Of a DNA stretch of 64,000 bases, positions 19,441 through 30,516 are shown one piece after another. Source of the stretch: RPQJ01 sp963698735 (GTDB lineage Bacteria > Pseudomonadota > Gammaproteobacteria > Steroidobacterales > Steroidobacteraceae). Below the pieces are notes generated by a model. It ran no database searches. It had not been told where the DNA came from and saw nothing but the letters and a program-made list of their open reading frames with translations. The translations under genes were made by a program, and so were the position numbers. Numbering within the stretch: the stretch's first letter is position 1; every line of letters begins with the position of its first letter. Location of the stretch: positions 1 through 64,000 of the forward strand of contig CAVOSA010000025.1 in the NCBI GenBank assembly GCA_963698735.1, given 5' to 3'.

Positions 19441-19992
19441 ATGAGACACGGATTGAGCGGGCGGCAGCTGAGCCGCAATTCGACGCACCGCGCCGCGATG
19501 CTCCGCAACATGGCGGCGTCGCTGCTGCGGCACGAGACCATCAAGACGACGGTCCCGAAGGCGAAGGAGCTGCGTCGCTTCGTCGAGCCGCTGATCACGC
19601 TCGGCAAGCAGGACAGCGATGCGAACCGTCGCCTCGCGTTCGCGCGCCTGCGCGACGCGGAAGTGGTGACCAAGCTGTTCGCGGAACTGGGCCCGCGCTT
19701 CAAGGCGCGCCCGGGCGGCTACACGCGCATCCTGCACATGGCCAACCGCGCCGGCGACAACGCCGAGATGGCGCTCATGGCGCTGGTCGATCGCGCGGCC
19801 CCGGCCGTCGAAGCCCCGGCCGCCGACGAAGGCGAGAAGAAGCCGAAGGCCAGCAAGAAGAAGGCAGCCGCCCCGGCCGCCGACGAAGGCGAGGCGAAGC
19901 CCAAGGCCCGCAAGAAGAAGGCAGCCGCCCCGGCTGCCGACGAAGGCGAGGCGAAGCCCAAGGCTCGCAAGAAGAAGGCCACTGCGAGCTGA
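19441..19992 (+). CDS. rplQ: 50S ribosomal protein bL17 with a repetitive Ala/Lys tail
   Basis: Exit-tunnel protein. The conserved ~118-residue core starts MRHGLSGRQLSRNSTHRAAM and ends near MALMALVDRAAP. It is followed by about 58 extra residues made of three imperfect 19-20 residue units (consensus AAAPAADEGEAKPKARKKK), giving 183 residues against 127 in E. coli. The tail is low-complexity with clustered charge, probably disordered, and may reach rRNA or the membrane near the tunnel exit. The repeat units are also near-identical in DNA, so their number may vary between strains. Last gene of the alpha operon. Confidence 0.94.
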   Translation: MRHGLSGRQLSRNSTHRAAMLRNMAASLLRHETIKTTVPKAKELRRFVEPLITLGKQDSDANRRLAFARLRDAEVVTKLFAELGPRFKARPGGYTRILHMANRAGDNAEMALMALVDRAAPAVEAPAADEGEKKPKASKKKAAAPAADEGEAKPKARKKKAAAPAADEGEAKPKARKKKATAS

Positions 19993-20044
19993 CCGCGCGC
20001 TGGTCGATCCTGCGCGGGCCGCACGCCGGTCGCAGAAGAAAGTG

Positions 20045-20075
20045 GAAGCCGGACCTCGCGTCCGGCTTCTCTTTT
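20045..20075 (+). terminator. Intrinsic terminator after rplQ
   Basis: Perfect 9-bp stem GAAGCCGGA / TCCGGCTTC (20045-20053 with 20061-20069), 7-nt loop, followed by TCTTTT. It ends the long ribosomal gene cluster. Confidence 0.88.
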
Positions 20076-20158
20076 GCGGCGCCCTGCACTAACGTCGGGC
20101 GTCACCCCGCCATTGCCACCATGACCTCAAACACCACTCGTAGGGAGCGGCACCCCAG

Positions 20159-20554
20159 ATGAGCATCATCAAGGAATTCAAGGAATTCGCCATGAAGGGC
20201 AACGTGCTCGACATGGCAGTCGGCGTCGTGATCGGCGCGGCGTTCGGCAAGATAGTGTCGTCGCTCGTGAGCGACGTGATCACGCCGATGATCGGCAAGG
20301 TCGTGGGTGGCGTGAACTTCAAGGACCTGGCGTTCACGCTCGGCACGGATCCGGCAGGTGCGCCGATACTGCTGAAGTACGGCGTCTTCCTGCAGAACAT
20401 CTTCGACTTCGCGATCATCGCCGCGGCGATCTTCATGGCGCTCAAGGTCATCAACCGGCTGAAAGCGCCGCCGCCTGCCGTCGCGCCGCCGCCGCCCGCC
20501 GACGTCGCCCTGCTCACCGAGATCCGCGACCTGCTGCAGCAGCAGAAGCAGTAG
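20159..20554 (+). CDS. mscL: Large-conductance mechanosensitive channel
   Basis: Homopentameric inner-membrane emergency valve opened by membrane tension under hypo-osmotic shock. 131 residues, normal. N-terminal amphipathic helix (MSIIKEFKEFAMKGNVLDMA), TM1 with AVGVVIGAAFGKIVSSLVSD, and TM2 around NIFDFAIIAAAIFMALKVIN. A Pro-rich linker (APPPAVAPPPPAD) leads to the cytoplasmic helix LLTEIRDLLQQQKQ. AGGGAGCGG precedes the ATG. Monocistronic, after the rplQ terminator and convergent with pepQ. Confidence 0.96.
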   Translation: MSIIKEFKEFAMKGNVLDMAVGVVIGAAFGKIVSSLVSDVITPMIGKVVGGVNFKDLAFTLGTDPAGAPILLKYGVFLQNIFDFAIIAAAIFMALKVINRLKAPPPAVAPPPPADVALLTEIRDLLQQQKQ

Positions 20555-20568
20555 TCGCCTGGCTGCTG

Positions 20569-21915
20569 CTAGGCCACGCTCGCAAACGCGTCCCGCGTGA
20601 GGTTTTCCGGCGTGCCCGAGGCGGCGCACGCCACGTCGTCCTCGATGCGGATGCCGCCATACGGCTTCAGGCGCCGCACGACGTCCCACGCGATGTAGCG
20701 GCCGAGCCCGCTCTTCTGCGCCTCGTCGAGCAGCAGGTCGATGAAGTAGAGGCCGGGCTCGATCGTCACCACGACACCCGGCTCGAGCCGTCGCGTGAGG
20801 CGCAGGTAGCGATGGCCGGTCGGTCGCGGTATCTCGGTGCGACCTGTATCGTCCGCGGCCAGCCCCGCGACGTCGTGCACCTGCAGGCCAAGCAGGTGGC
20901 CGATGCCGTGAGGGAAGAACACGCCGGAAACGCCGGTTTCGACTGCCTGCTCTGGCGTGCAGCCGGTGAGCACTCCGCTCTCGACCAGTGCACTGGCAAT
21001 CAGCCGGTGAGCGAGCAGGTGGATGTCGCGATAGTCCACGCCGGGGCGCACTGCAGCGCAGAGCTCGAGCTGCAGCTTCTCCATGGCCGCCATCAGTTCG
21101 AGGAACGTGGCATCGACGCCCGTGCCGGCCGCGTGCGTCCGCGTGATGTCGCTGGCATAACCGCGGAACTGCGCGCCTGCGTCGATCAGGAACGTCGGCC
21201 GCGGCACGTCGCGGCGGCGTCCGAGTGTGGTGTAGTGCAGGATCGCCGCGCCTTCGCCGAACGCAATGATGTTGCCGTAAGGCAGTTCCTGCTCGCGCAG
21301 GCCGATGGCCGAGCAGTAGGCCTGGTGCACCTCGAACTCCGAGGCGCCTGCCCGGTAGGCCGTGGCGGCTGCAATGTGACCCCGCGCGCCCAGGCGCGAC
21401 GCCTCACGCAGGCACGCGAGTTCATACGCCGTTTTCGCCGCCCGGTGGTAATGCAGGAACGCGAGCAGGCCAGCGGGGTTGATCGCGCTGAATCCCCACT
21501 CGGCGAACTCCGCTGGCGCTTCGCCAACGAACGCGAGCCTGCGGTTACCTGTGTCGAGCAGATCGAGCGCGTGGGCCGGTTCGCGGATCACTTCGATGTC
21601 GAATTCGCGCGTCCAGGCGTCGGTCGGGACTGTCGGCGGCTTGTGCCAGTAATCGGCCGGCTGGTGAAAGATGAGCTGCGGACGCCGGCCCGGCAGGTAG
21701 CGGATGAAACTGTCCGGTGCCTCCTGCAGGGGTGCCCAGTGCAGGAAATGCGGGTTGGCCTTGAAGGCAGGGCCGTGATCATCGAGGAAATGCAGCCCGG
21801 GTCGGCCCGCGTACACGACGAGGCCATCGTGCCCATCGCGCTCCAGGGCGCGCTCGGCCAGCCCGCGGACGTGCTGCAAGTGGGCGGGAAACAACCGATC
21901 GATGGCATCCGTCAT
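20569..21915 (-). CDS. pepQ: Xaa-Pro dipeptidase (M24 family, PepQ)
   Basis: Cytoplasmic metallopeptidase that hydrolyses Xaa-Pro dipeptides. 448 residues (E. coli PepQ 443). The pita-bread fold is in the C-terminal half with the five metal ligands: D in LIDAGAQF, D in ASDITRTH, H in FFPHGIGHLLGL, E in VTIEPGLYF and E in GIRIEDDV. The N-terminal creatinase-like domain includes the GRPGLHFLDDHGPAF segment characteristic of the PepQ branch. Monocistronic; it faces a lipoprotein gene across 238 bp. PepQ proteins can also hydrolyse organophosphates, a side activity of the family. Confidence 0.93.
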   Translation of the reverse strand: MTDAIDRLFPAHLQHVRGLAERALERDGHDGLVVYAGRPGLHFLDDHGPAFKANPHFLHWAPLQEAPDSFIRYLPGRRPQLIFHQPADYWHKPPTVPTDAWTREFDIEVIREPAHALDLLDTGNRRLAFVGEAPAEFAEWGFSAINPAGLLAFLHYHRAAKTAYELACLREASRLGARGHIAAATAYRAGASEFEVHQAYCSAIGLREQELPYGNIIAFGEGAAILHYTTLGRRRDVPRPTFLIDAGAQFRGYASDITRTHAAGTGVDATFLELMAAMEKLQLELCAAVRPGVDYRDIHLLAHRLIASALVESGVLTGCTPEQAVETGVSGVFFPHGIGHLLGLQVHDVAGLAADDTGRTEIPRPTGHRYLRLTRRLEPGVVVTIEPGLYFIDLLLDEAQKSGLGRYIAWDVVRRLKPYGGIRIEDDVACAASGTPENLTRDAFASVA

Positions 21916-22153
21916 GGCAAGGGCCCCCGCGTCAGGAATACAGGGATCATAGGAGAACCGGGCCTCGAATGGCGGCCTGTTGCGATCTTCTCAGGCGCAA
22001 TGTCGCCAGATAGAGACAGTTTGGGTCGTTCCGTCTGCGGTCCGGGGTCCTAGAATCCCCTCCGCGCATCAGGCAGGCCCGCCGCAAGGGGTGGCTCGCC
22101 GAAGGTGCACGTTGTTCGACATCCACAGATCGCAAATTTTCGGGGTATTACCA

Positions 22154-22510
22154 ATGAACGCGAAGATCGCACTCGCCGCCGCACTCGCCGCCCTGGCTCT
22201 CGCCGGCTGCGCCAAGAAGGAAGAAGCCGTCGAAGCCACGCAGGAAGCTGCTGCTGACGCCGCTGCCGCCGCTGGCCAGGCTGCTGACGCCGCCACGGAC
22301 GCCGCCGCTGCCGCGACGGACGCCGCTGCCGCCGCTGGCGAAGCTGCCGTTGACGCCGCTGCCGCCACCGCCACGGACGCCGCTGCTGGCGCCGCCGACG
22401 CCGCCGCCGCTGCTGCTGGCGACGCTGCTGCCGCTGCTGGCGACGCCGCTGCCGCCGCTGGCGACGCCGCGCAGGCCGCCGGTCAGGCCGCCCAGGAAGC
22501 GACCAAGTAA
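22154..22510 (+). CDS. Alanine-rich repetitive lipoprotein
   Basis: 118 residues. The signal peptide MNAKIALAAALAALALAGC has a clear lipobox (ALAGC), so Cys19 is the probable lipidation site. After a charged patch (KKEEAVEAT) the mature protein is mostly Ala with Asp/Gly/Thr every few residues (units such as DAAAAA, GDAAAAA). This suggests a long alanine-zipper-like helix, possibly an oligomeric coiled coil as in small outer-membrane lipoproteins. No known family is recognised with certainty. Codon use is GCC/GCT-rich and repetitive. A strong hairpin follows the stop. Confidence 0.8.
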   Translation: MNAKIALAAALAALALAGCAKKEEAVEATQEAAADAAAAAGQAADAATDAAAAATDAAAAAGEAAVDAAAATATDAAAGAADAAAAAAGDAAAAAGDAAAAAGDAAQAAGQAAQEATK

Positions 22511-22524
22511 TTGGTCGCTGACTG

Positions 22525-22551
22525 GTCGTCAGTCCGTCAAGGACTGACGAC
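22525..22551 (+). terminator. Hairpin after the Ala-rich lipoprotein gene
   Basis: Perfect 11-bp stem GTCGTCAGTCC / GGACTGACGAC with a 5-nt loop, 15 bp after the stop codon. There is no T-run, so it may act as a factor-dependent terminator or an mRNA 3' stabiliser. Its GTCACTGG-like sequence resembles other spacers in the window. Confidence 0.5.
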
Positions 22552-22663
22552 AAAGGATGGGGTGGATCCCGGCTGGGGTCCGCCCCATTCTCGAAGCACG
22601 AGACCAGCCCCGGCGCCCAACGCGGCCCGGTGATCGCGATTCCCGCTGGAGGCGGGTCGAGCA

Positions 22664-23188
22664 GTGCCTGTCACGGTACGCGACGCTCGCAGTGTCCCCC
22701 ACGACCGCGAATGGATCCGCGCGGTCTATCGCGACTATCTTTCCGAGCTTTCCGCATCCAAGACCGGCATCTTCCCCGCGCTGGGCGAATGGGCCGCGCG
22801 TGAAAGTGAGTTCCTCGCCGGCTGGTTTGCCGACAGCGGCGCGCATCCTTTCGTGATTCTCGACGACGGCCACCGCGCCGGCTTCGCGCTGGTGTCGCCG
22901 CCGCCTGCGTTTCCGCGCACGTCGGTCAATTTCCGCATGTCCGAATTCTTCATCGTGCGCGCGTCGCGCCGTCGCGGCGTAGGTGCGTTTGCGGCTTCGC
23001 TGCTGTTCAACCGGTTCGCCGGCGACTGGGAAGTGGTCGAGGACGAGCAGAATCGCCCGGCGCTGCAGTTCTGGCGGCGCGTGATTTCGCGCCATACCGC
23101 GGGCCGCTATGCCGAAACCCGCGATGGCGGCGAGGTGCGTCACCGCTTCCGCACCGAGGCGCATCCGTCGGCCCGCGGCGCGAACTGA
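22664..23188 (+). CDS. GNAT-family N-acetyltransferase-like protein
   Basis: 174 residues from a GTG start with GGAGG 10 nt upstream. A GNAT fold is suggested by DGHRAGFALVSPPP (beta strand), then the acetyl-CoA motif region EFFIVRASRRRGVGAFAASL (R-x-x-G-x-G/A type) and a C-terminal ALQFWRRVI of the kind seen in many GNATs. Substrate unknown. The C-terminal ~25 residues are basic and probably loose. It lies between the lipoprotein gene and a palindromic repeat region; uvrA follows on the other strand. Confidence 0.7.
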   Translation: MPVTVRDARSVPHDREWIRAVYRDYLSELSASKTGIFPALGEWAARESEFLAGWFADSGAHPFVILDDGHRAGFALVSPPPAFPRTSVNFRMSEFFIVRASRRRGVGAFAASLLFNRFAGDWEVVEDEQNRPALQFWRRVISRHTAGRYAETRDGGEVRHRFRTEAHPSARGAN

Positions 23189-23215
23189 CCGTCGCGCTTC
23201 CAGCTGGCCTCGCCT

Positions 23216-23446
23216 GCGCAAGCGCAGTCAACGGACCGCAGCGCGCAAACCAGGCGAAGGAAACGGATCTCGCCGTCCCGGCCATTCCCGACCTGTGCGG
23301 AAGGACGCCGTAAACCCATCCATGGGGGCTCCGGCCGCCGCGTCCATGCGGCGGACGGCCTTCCGCACAGGTCGGAAGCGTCCGCGCCGGCGGAGGAGCG
23401 CTTCGCGCTTCGTTTGCGCGCTGCGGTCCGTTGACTACGCTCGCGC
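23216..23446. repeat. Nested palindromic element (231 bp) between the GNAT gene and uvrA
   Basis: Outer inverted arms 23216-23250 and 23412-23446 pair at 33 of 35 positions (shared core AGTCAACGGACCGCAGCG). Inside is a second stem, 23288-23304 with 23359-23375 (17/17, CCGACCTGTGCGGAAGG). Its loop contains a conserved block (23303-23360) that recurs inverted at 61951-62008 with 53/58 identity. No coding capacity. It looks like a nonautonomous palindromic element. Confidence 0.75.
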
Positions 23447-23474
23447 GCCAGACATCAGCAACGACGCTCGAGGC

Positions 23475-26297
<2,823 letters not shown>

Positions 26298-26332
26298 TCA
26301 GCTTCAGCCATCGGGCTGCCGGCAGGCAGCCT

Positions 26333-26340
26333 GCTAATAT
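26333..26340 (+). promoter_or_regulatory. Possible extended -10 element upstream of the MFS gene
   Basis: TGCTAATAT (TGn plus TAATAT at 26335-26340) in the uvrA/MFS divergent spacer, 64 bp before the ATG. No good -35 was seen, which is tolerable for an extended -10 promoter. Confidence 0.35.
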
Positions 26341-26403
26341 AGGCGGCGCTCCCGATCCGAGGCAAAGACCATCCGACCCCGCGACGACTCCCCGAGGCCG
26401 GCA

Positions 26404-27585
26404 ATGACGCCCATTGAGCGTCGTTCCGTCGGCGCCCTGGCGGCCATCTACGCATCCCGCATGCTGGGCATGTTCCTCATGTTGCCGGTGCTGGCGCTGT
26501 ACGCCCACACCCTGCCGGACTATTCCCCGGAAATGCTGGGTCTGGCCATGGGTGCCTACGGCCTGACGCAGGCCCTGCTGCAGATCCCGTTCGGCCGCTG
26601 GTCGGACCGCTATGGGCGCAAGCCCTTGATTACCATTGGATTGCTGTTTTATGCGGGCGGTTCGGTGCTCGGCATGTTTGCGCACACGACCTGGCTGCTG
26701 GCGCTGGCGCGCGGCGTCCAGGGCGCTGGCGCCGTTTCGGCCTCGGTCACCGCGCTGGTGGCCGACCTGACCCGCAGCGAGGTGCGGACCCGCGCCATGG
26801 CCGTCATCGGCATCAGCATCGGACTGTCCTTCGTGGTCGCGCTGATCATCGCTCCCGCGCTCGATGCAGCGATCGGCGTGCCCGGCATCTTCGGGATCAT
26901 GCTGGCGATGGCGCTGCTCGGAATCTTCCTCCTGTATTTCGCGGTGCCGGCCGAACCGGAACGCACGGGCGGGGCGGAAAGCCGCAAGCTCTCCGGCCTG
27001 CTCGAGATCGTCAACCGGCCGCAGCTCCGGCCGCTCTATTTCGGGATGTTCGCGCTGCACGCGATCATGACGGCGACGTTCATTTCCGTGCCGCAGGTGC
27101 TTGAAACCAACCTCGGGATCCCGGGCGAGGCCCACTGGAAGGTCTACCTGGGCGTGTTCCTGGCCTCGCTTGCCGGCACGGTGCCGCTGGTCCTGAAGAC
27201 CGAACGCAGCGGCGGGGCAGGGGTGCTCTTCTTGCTTGCCGTGGCGCTGACGGGCGTGGCGCAGGCCCTGCTCGGCCTGGACCACGTGCACCTCTGGGTG
27301 GTGCTGGCCGCCCTGGTCCTGTTCTTCGCGGTCTTCAATTACCTCGAGGCGCGCCTGCCGGCCCTGCTGACCAACGCCGCCCCGGCAGCGGACCGCGGCG
27401 CGGCCCTGGGTGTCTTCGCGACCTCGCAATTCCTCGGGGCATTCTTTGGCGGTGTCGGGGGCGGCCTCCTGCTGGGCCGTTTCGGCATCGCTGGCGTGTT
27501 CTGGGGCAGCGCCGTCCTGGCGTTCGCCTGGGCCTTGCTCGCGTTCCGGCCCGCCCTGGCGCCCCCGGGGGTCGTTTCCGGCTGA
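26404..27585 (+). CDS. MFS transporter (YajR-like)
   Basis: Inner-membrane major facilitator, 393 residues, about 12 TM segments. The TM2-TM3 loop signature FGRWSDRYGRKPLITIGLL is a clear MFS motif A. The region around RGVQGAGAVSASVTALVADL matches the drug/H+ antiporter branch. It lies between uvrA and ssb, an arrangement seen in Pseudomonas-type genomes. Compared with E. coli YajR (454 residues) there is no room for the C-terminal ferredoxin-like domain. Substrate unknown. Intact. Confidence 0.82.
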   Translation: MTPIERRSVGALAAIYASRMLGMFLMLPVLALYAHTLPDYSPEMLGLAMGAYGLTQALLQIPFGRWSDRYGRKPLITIGLLFYAGGSVLGMFAHTTWLLALARGVQGAGAVSASVTALVADLTRSEVRTRAMAVIGISIGLSFVVALIIAPALDAAIGVPGIFGIMLAMALLGIFLLYFAVPAEPERTGGAESRKLSGLLEIVNRPQLRPLYFGMFALHAIMTATFISVPQVLETNLGIPGEAHWKVYLGVFLASLAGTVPLVLKTERSGGAGVLFLLAVALTGVAQALLGLDHVHLWVVLAALVLFFAVFNYLEARLPALLTNAAPAADRGAALGVFATSQFLGAFFGGVGGGLLLGRFGIAGVFWGSAVLAFAWALLAFRPALAPPGVVSG

Positions 27586-27672
27586 AACCGGTCGTTTTGC
27601 GCGCTTACGCGGCGGCCCCCCGGTTGCCGTAAAATCGCACCCCTTTCCCCACTCCTGCGCAGGCTTCCCCGA

Positions 27673-28151
27673 ATGGCACGCGGCATCAACAAAGTCATCC
27701 TCGTCGGCAACCTCGGCAAGGATCCCGAGACGCGCTACATGCCGAATGGCAAGGCGGTCACCAATTTCAGCATCGCCACCTCGGAGAGCTGGAAGGACAA
27801 GCAGACCGGGGAACAGCGCGAGCAGACGGAGTGGCACAACATCGTCATGTACGACCGCCTCGCCGAGATCGCCGCCGAGTACCTGAAGAAGGGCTCGCAG
27901 GTCTACGTCGAAGGCAAGCTGCGCACGCGCAAGTGGCAGGACAAAGAAGGCCGCGACCGTTACACGACCGAGATCAACGCCAATGAGATGCAGATGCTCG
28001 GCGGCCGCGCGGGCGGCGGCGGTGGCGGTGGGGCAGCATGGGTGGCGAGCCGCGCGGCGAGGGTCGACCCGCGGCGTCGGGCACTGGGGCGGGCCGGGCG
28101 CCGGCGTCGGGCCCTGACGAGTCGCCGTTCGACGACGACATCCCGTTCTGA
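27673..28151 (+). CDS. ssb: Single-stranded DNA-binding protein, with an apparent -1 frameshift in the Gly-rich linker
   Basis: Coats ssDNA in replication and repair and recruits partners through its C-terminal tip. The OB fold (MARGINKVILVGNLGKDPET to TTEINANEMQMLGGRAGG, ~115 residues) is in the ATG frame. The frame then runs without a stop into miaB. Reading one base back after the Gly tract (28024-28033) gives SMGGEPRGEGRPAASG and the classic acidic tip DDDIPF-stop at 28149-28151. Corrected length is 159 residues. A missing base in GGTGGCGGTGGGG would explain this; polymerase or sequencing slippage in the Gly tract is the likely cause. Confidence 0.92.
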
Positions 28152-28179
28152 TCACTGCCGGCCCACGCCGGGCGAGTCG

Positions 28180-29527
28180 ATGCCGCGCGTCTACCTGAAA
28201 ACCTTCGGCTGCCAGATGAACGAGTACGACTCCGCCCGCATGGCGGACGTGCTGCGTGCATCGGGCGGCTACGAGCCGACCGAAGATCCCGCCGAGGCCG
28301 ATCTGCTGCTGCTCAACACCTGCTCCGTGCGCGAGAAGGCGCAGGAGAAGGTGTTCTCGCAGCTCGGCCGCTGGCGCGAGCTCAAGGCGCAACGTCCGCA
28401 CGTCATCATCGGCGTGGGCGGTTGCGTCGCGAGCCAGGAAGGCGAGGGCATCACCGAGCGCGCACCGTTCGTCGATCTCGTGTTCGGGCCGCAGACCATC
28501 CACCGGCTGCCCGACATGCTGGCCGAACTGCGCAGCAATGGCCGCTCGGTCGTCGACATCAGCTTTCCAGAGATCGAGAAGTTCGACCGCCTGCCCGAGC
28601 CGCGTGCGGCAGGCGCCACCGCGTTCGTCTCGATCATGGAAGGCTGCAGCAAGTACTGCACGTTCTGCGTCGTCCCCTACACCCGCGGCGAAGAAGTCAG
28701 CCGCCCGCTCGAGCAGGTGCTGGTCGAGGTGCGCACGCTGGCACGGCAGGGCGTGGTCGAGATCACGCTGCTCGGCCAGAACGTCAACGCCTATCGCGGC
28801 CCGATGGTCGAGGGCGGTCATGCCGACCTCGCCGCGCTCGTCTACCTCGTCGCGGCCGTGCCCGGCATCGAACGCATCCGGTTCACGACGTCGCATCCGG
28901 TCGAATTCCGCGACAGCCTGATCGACGCCTACCGCGACGTGCCGAAACTTGCCAACTCCCTGCACCTGCCGGTGCAGAGCGGTTCGGACCGCGTGCTCGC
29001 GCTCATGAAGCGCGGCCACACGGTGCTCGAGTACAAGCAGAAGATCCGCAGGCTGCGCGAAGCCCGGCCGGACGTCAGCCTGTCCACGGACATCATCGTC
29101 GGCTTCCCAGGCGAGACCGAGCGTGATTTCCAGGCCACGCTCGACCTGGTGCGCGACGTCGGTTTCGACCAGAGTTTCAGCTTCATCTACAGCCCGCGAC
29201 CGGGCACGCCGGCTTCATCGCTGCCCGACGACGTCACGCACGATGAAAAACAGGCGCGGCTCGAACGGCTGCAGGCGCAGCTCAACGCGCAGGCGCAGGC
29301 CATCAGCCTGCGGATGGTCGGCACCACGCAGCGCGTGCTGGTCGAGCGGCCGTCACGACGTGACGCTCGCCAGCTGGCCGGCCGCACCGAGAACAACCGC
29401 TGGGTCAATTTCGACGGGCCGGCAGCGCTGATCGACCGCTTTGCGGAGGTCGTCATCACCGAGGCGATGCCAAATTCGCTGCGCGGCCGGCTGGTGGACA
29501 GACGTGGCAGAACGGAGCATCGCGTGA
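28180..29527 (+). CDS. miaB: tRNA-2-methylthio-N6-dimethylallyladenosine synthase (MiaB)
   Basis: Radical-SAM methylthiotransferase acting on i6A37 of tRNAs. UPF0004 domain MPRVYLKTFGCQMNEYDSAR with cluster cysteines (FGCQMN, LNTCSVRE, GVGGCVAS), radical-SAM motif CSKYCTFCVVPYTRG, and C-terminal TRAM domain (TENNRWVNFDGPAA to PNSLRGRLV). In the ATG frame there is no stop before phoH. A TGA at 29525-29527, overlapping the phoH GTG, would end MiaB after ~448 residues if one extra base lies shortly after LRGRLV (about 29500-29510). This fits the +1 errors elsewhere, but the shift site cannot be proven. Otherwise it is a genuine MiaB-PhoH fusion ending at 30516. Confidence 0.88.
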
Positions 29528-30516
29528 GCGCGCCCATCGAAGCGCGCGAACTCTCGCTGGCCGGGGCTGGCAACTCGCGGCTCGCGAACTTCGCGGGACC
29601 GATGGAGCAGAACCTGCGCCACGTCGAGGAACGGCTCGGCGTCGAGGTGCGCCGCCGCGGTCACGACGTGGAGGTGCTCGGGCCGGCCGAGGCCGTCGCC
29701 AATGCTGCCGCGGTGTTGCAGCGAATGTTCGAACTGTCGGCCAAGGAGACCCTGTCCCCCGACCGCGTCCATCTCTGCGTGCAGGAATTCGGCTTTCCGC
29801 GTGCAGCGACCGGGACCGCTGCCGACGCCGGGCACGAGACCGTCGTGCACACCCAGCGCGGCGGCATCCGCGGCCGCGGTCCCAACCAGCGGCAGTACCT
29901 CGAGCAGATCCGCATCAACGACCTCACGTTCGGTATCGGGCCAGCGGGCACGGGCAAGACCTATCTCGCGGTGGCGAGCGCAGTCGAAGCGCTGCATTCG
30001 GGCAGCGTGCGCCGCATCGTGCTGGTGCGGCCCGCGGTGGAGGCGGGCGAACGGCTCGGCTTCCTGCCGGGCGACATGGCGCAGAAGGTCGATCCGTACC
30101 TGCGCCCGATGTACGACGCGCTCTACGAGATGATGGGCTTCGACCGCGTCGCGCGGAACATCGAGCGCCAGGTCATCGAAGTGGCGCCGCTCGCGTTCAT
30201 GCGCGGCCGTTCGCTCAACGATTCGTTCATCATCCTCGACGAAGCGCAGAACACGTCGGTCGAGCAGATGAAGATGTTCCTGACGCGCCTCGGCTTCGGC
30301 TCCAAGGCCGTGGTCACCGGCGACATCACGCAGGTGGACCTGCCGCGACAACAGCGTTCGGGCCTGCGTCACGCGATCGAAGTACTGCGCGGCGTGGAGG
30401 GCGTGGCGTTCACGTTCTTCAACGCGCTCGACGTCGTGCGTCATCCGCTGGTGCAGCGCATCGTGCAGGCGTACGAGCGCAACACCGAGGCCGACGATGC
30501 GCAGGACCGCAGATGA
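29524..30516 (+). CDS. ybeZ: PhoH-like ATPase (YbeZ)
   Basis: P-loop ATPase/RNA helicase-like partner of the endonuclease YbeY in rRNA processing. GTG start with GGAG 6 nt upstream gives 330 residues. N-terminal KH-like region (PMEQNLRHVEERLGVEVRRR), then Walker A FGIGPAGTGKTYLAV, Walker B SFIILDEAQNTS and sensor VVTGDITQVDLPRQQRSGL. Read in the same frame as miaB, so a fusion is possible on paper. It overlaps ybeY by ATGA. Part of the conserved ybeZ-ybeY-corC-lnt operon. Confidence 0.93.
   Translation: MSAPIEARELSLAGAGNSRLANFAGPMEQNLRHVEERLGVEVRRRGHDVEVLGPAEAVANAAAVLQRMFELSAKETLSPDRVHLCVQEFGFPRAATGTAADAGHETVVHTQRGGIRGRGPNQRQYLEQIRINDLTFGIGPAGTGKTYLAVASAVEALHSGSVRRIVLVRPAVEAGERLGFLPGDMAQKVDPYLRPMYDALYEMMGFDRVARNIERQVIEVAPLAFMRGRSLNDSFIILDEAQNTSVEQMKMFLTRLGFGSKAVVTGDITQVDLPRQQRSGLRHAIEVLRGVEGVAFTFFNALDVVRHPLVQRIVQAYERNTEADDAQDRR

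Noticed and set aside
26298..26403. LexA operator for uvrA
   Set aside because: No CTGT-N8-ACAG or similar inverted motif is visible in the uvrA/MFS spacer.
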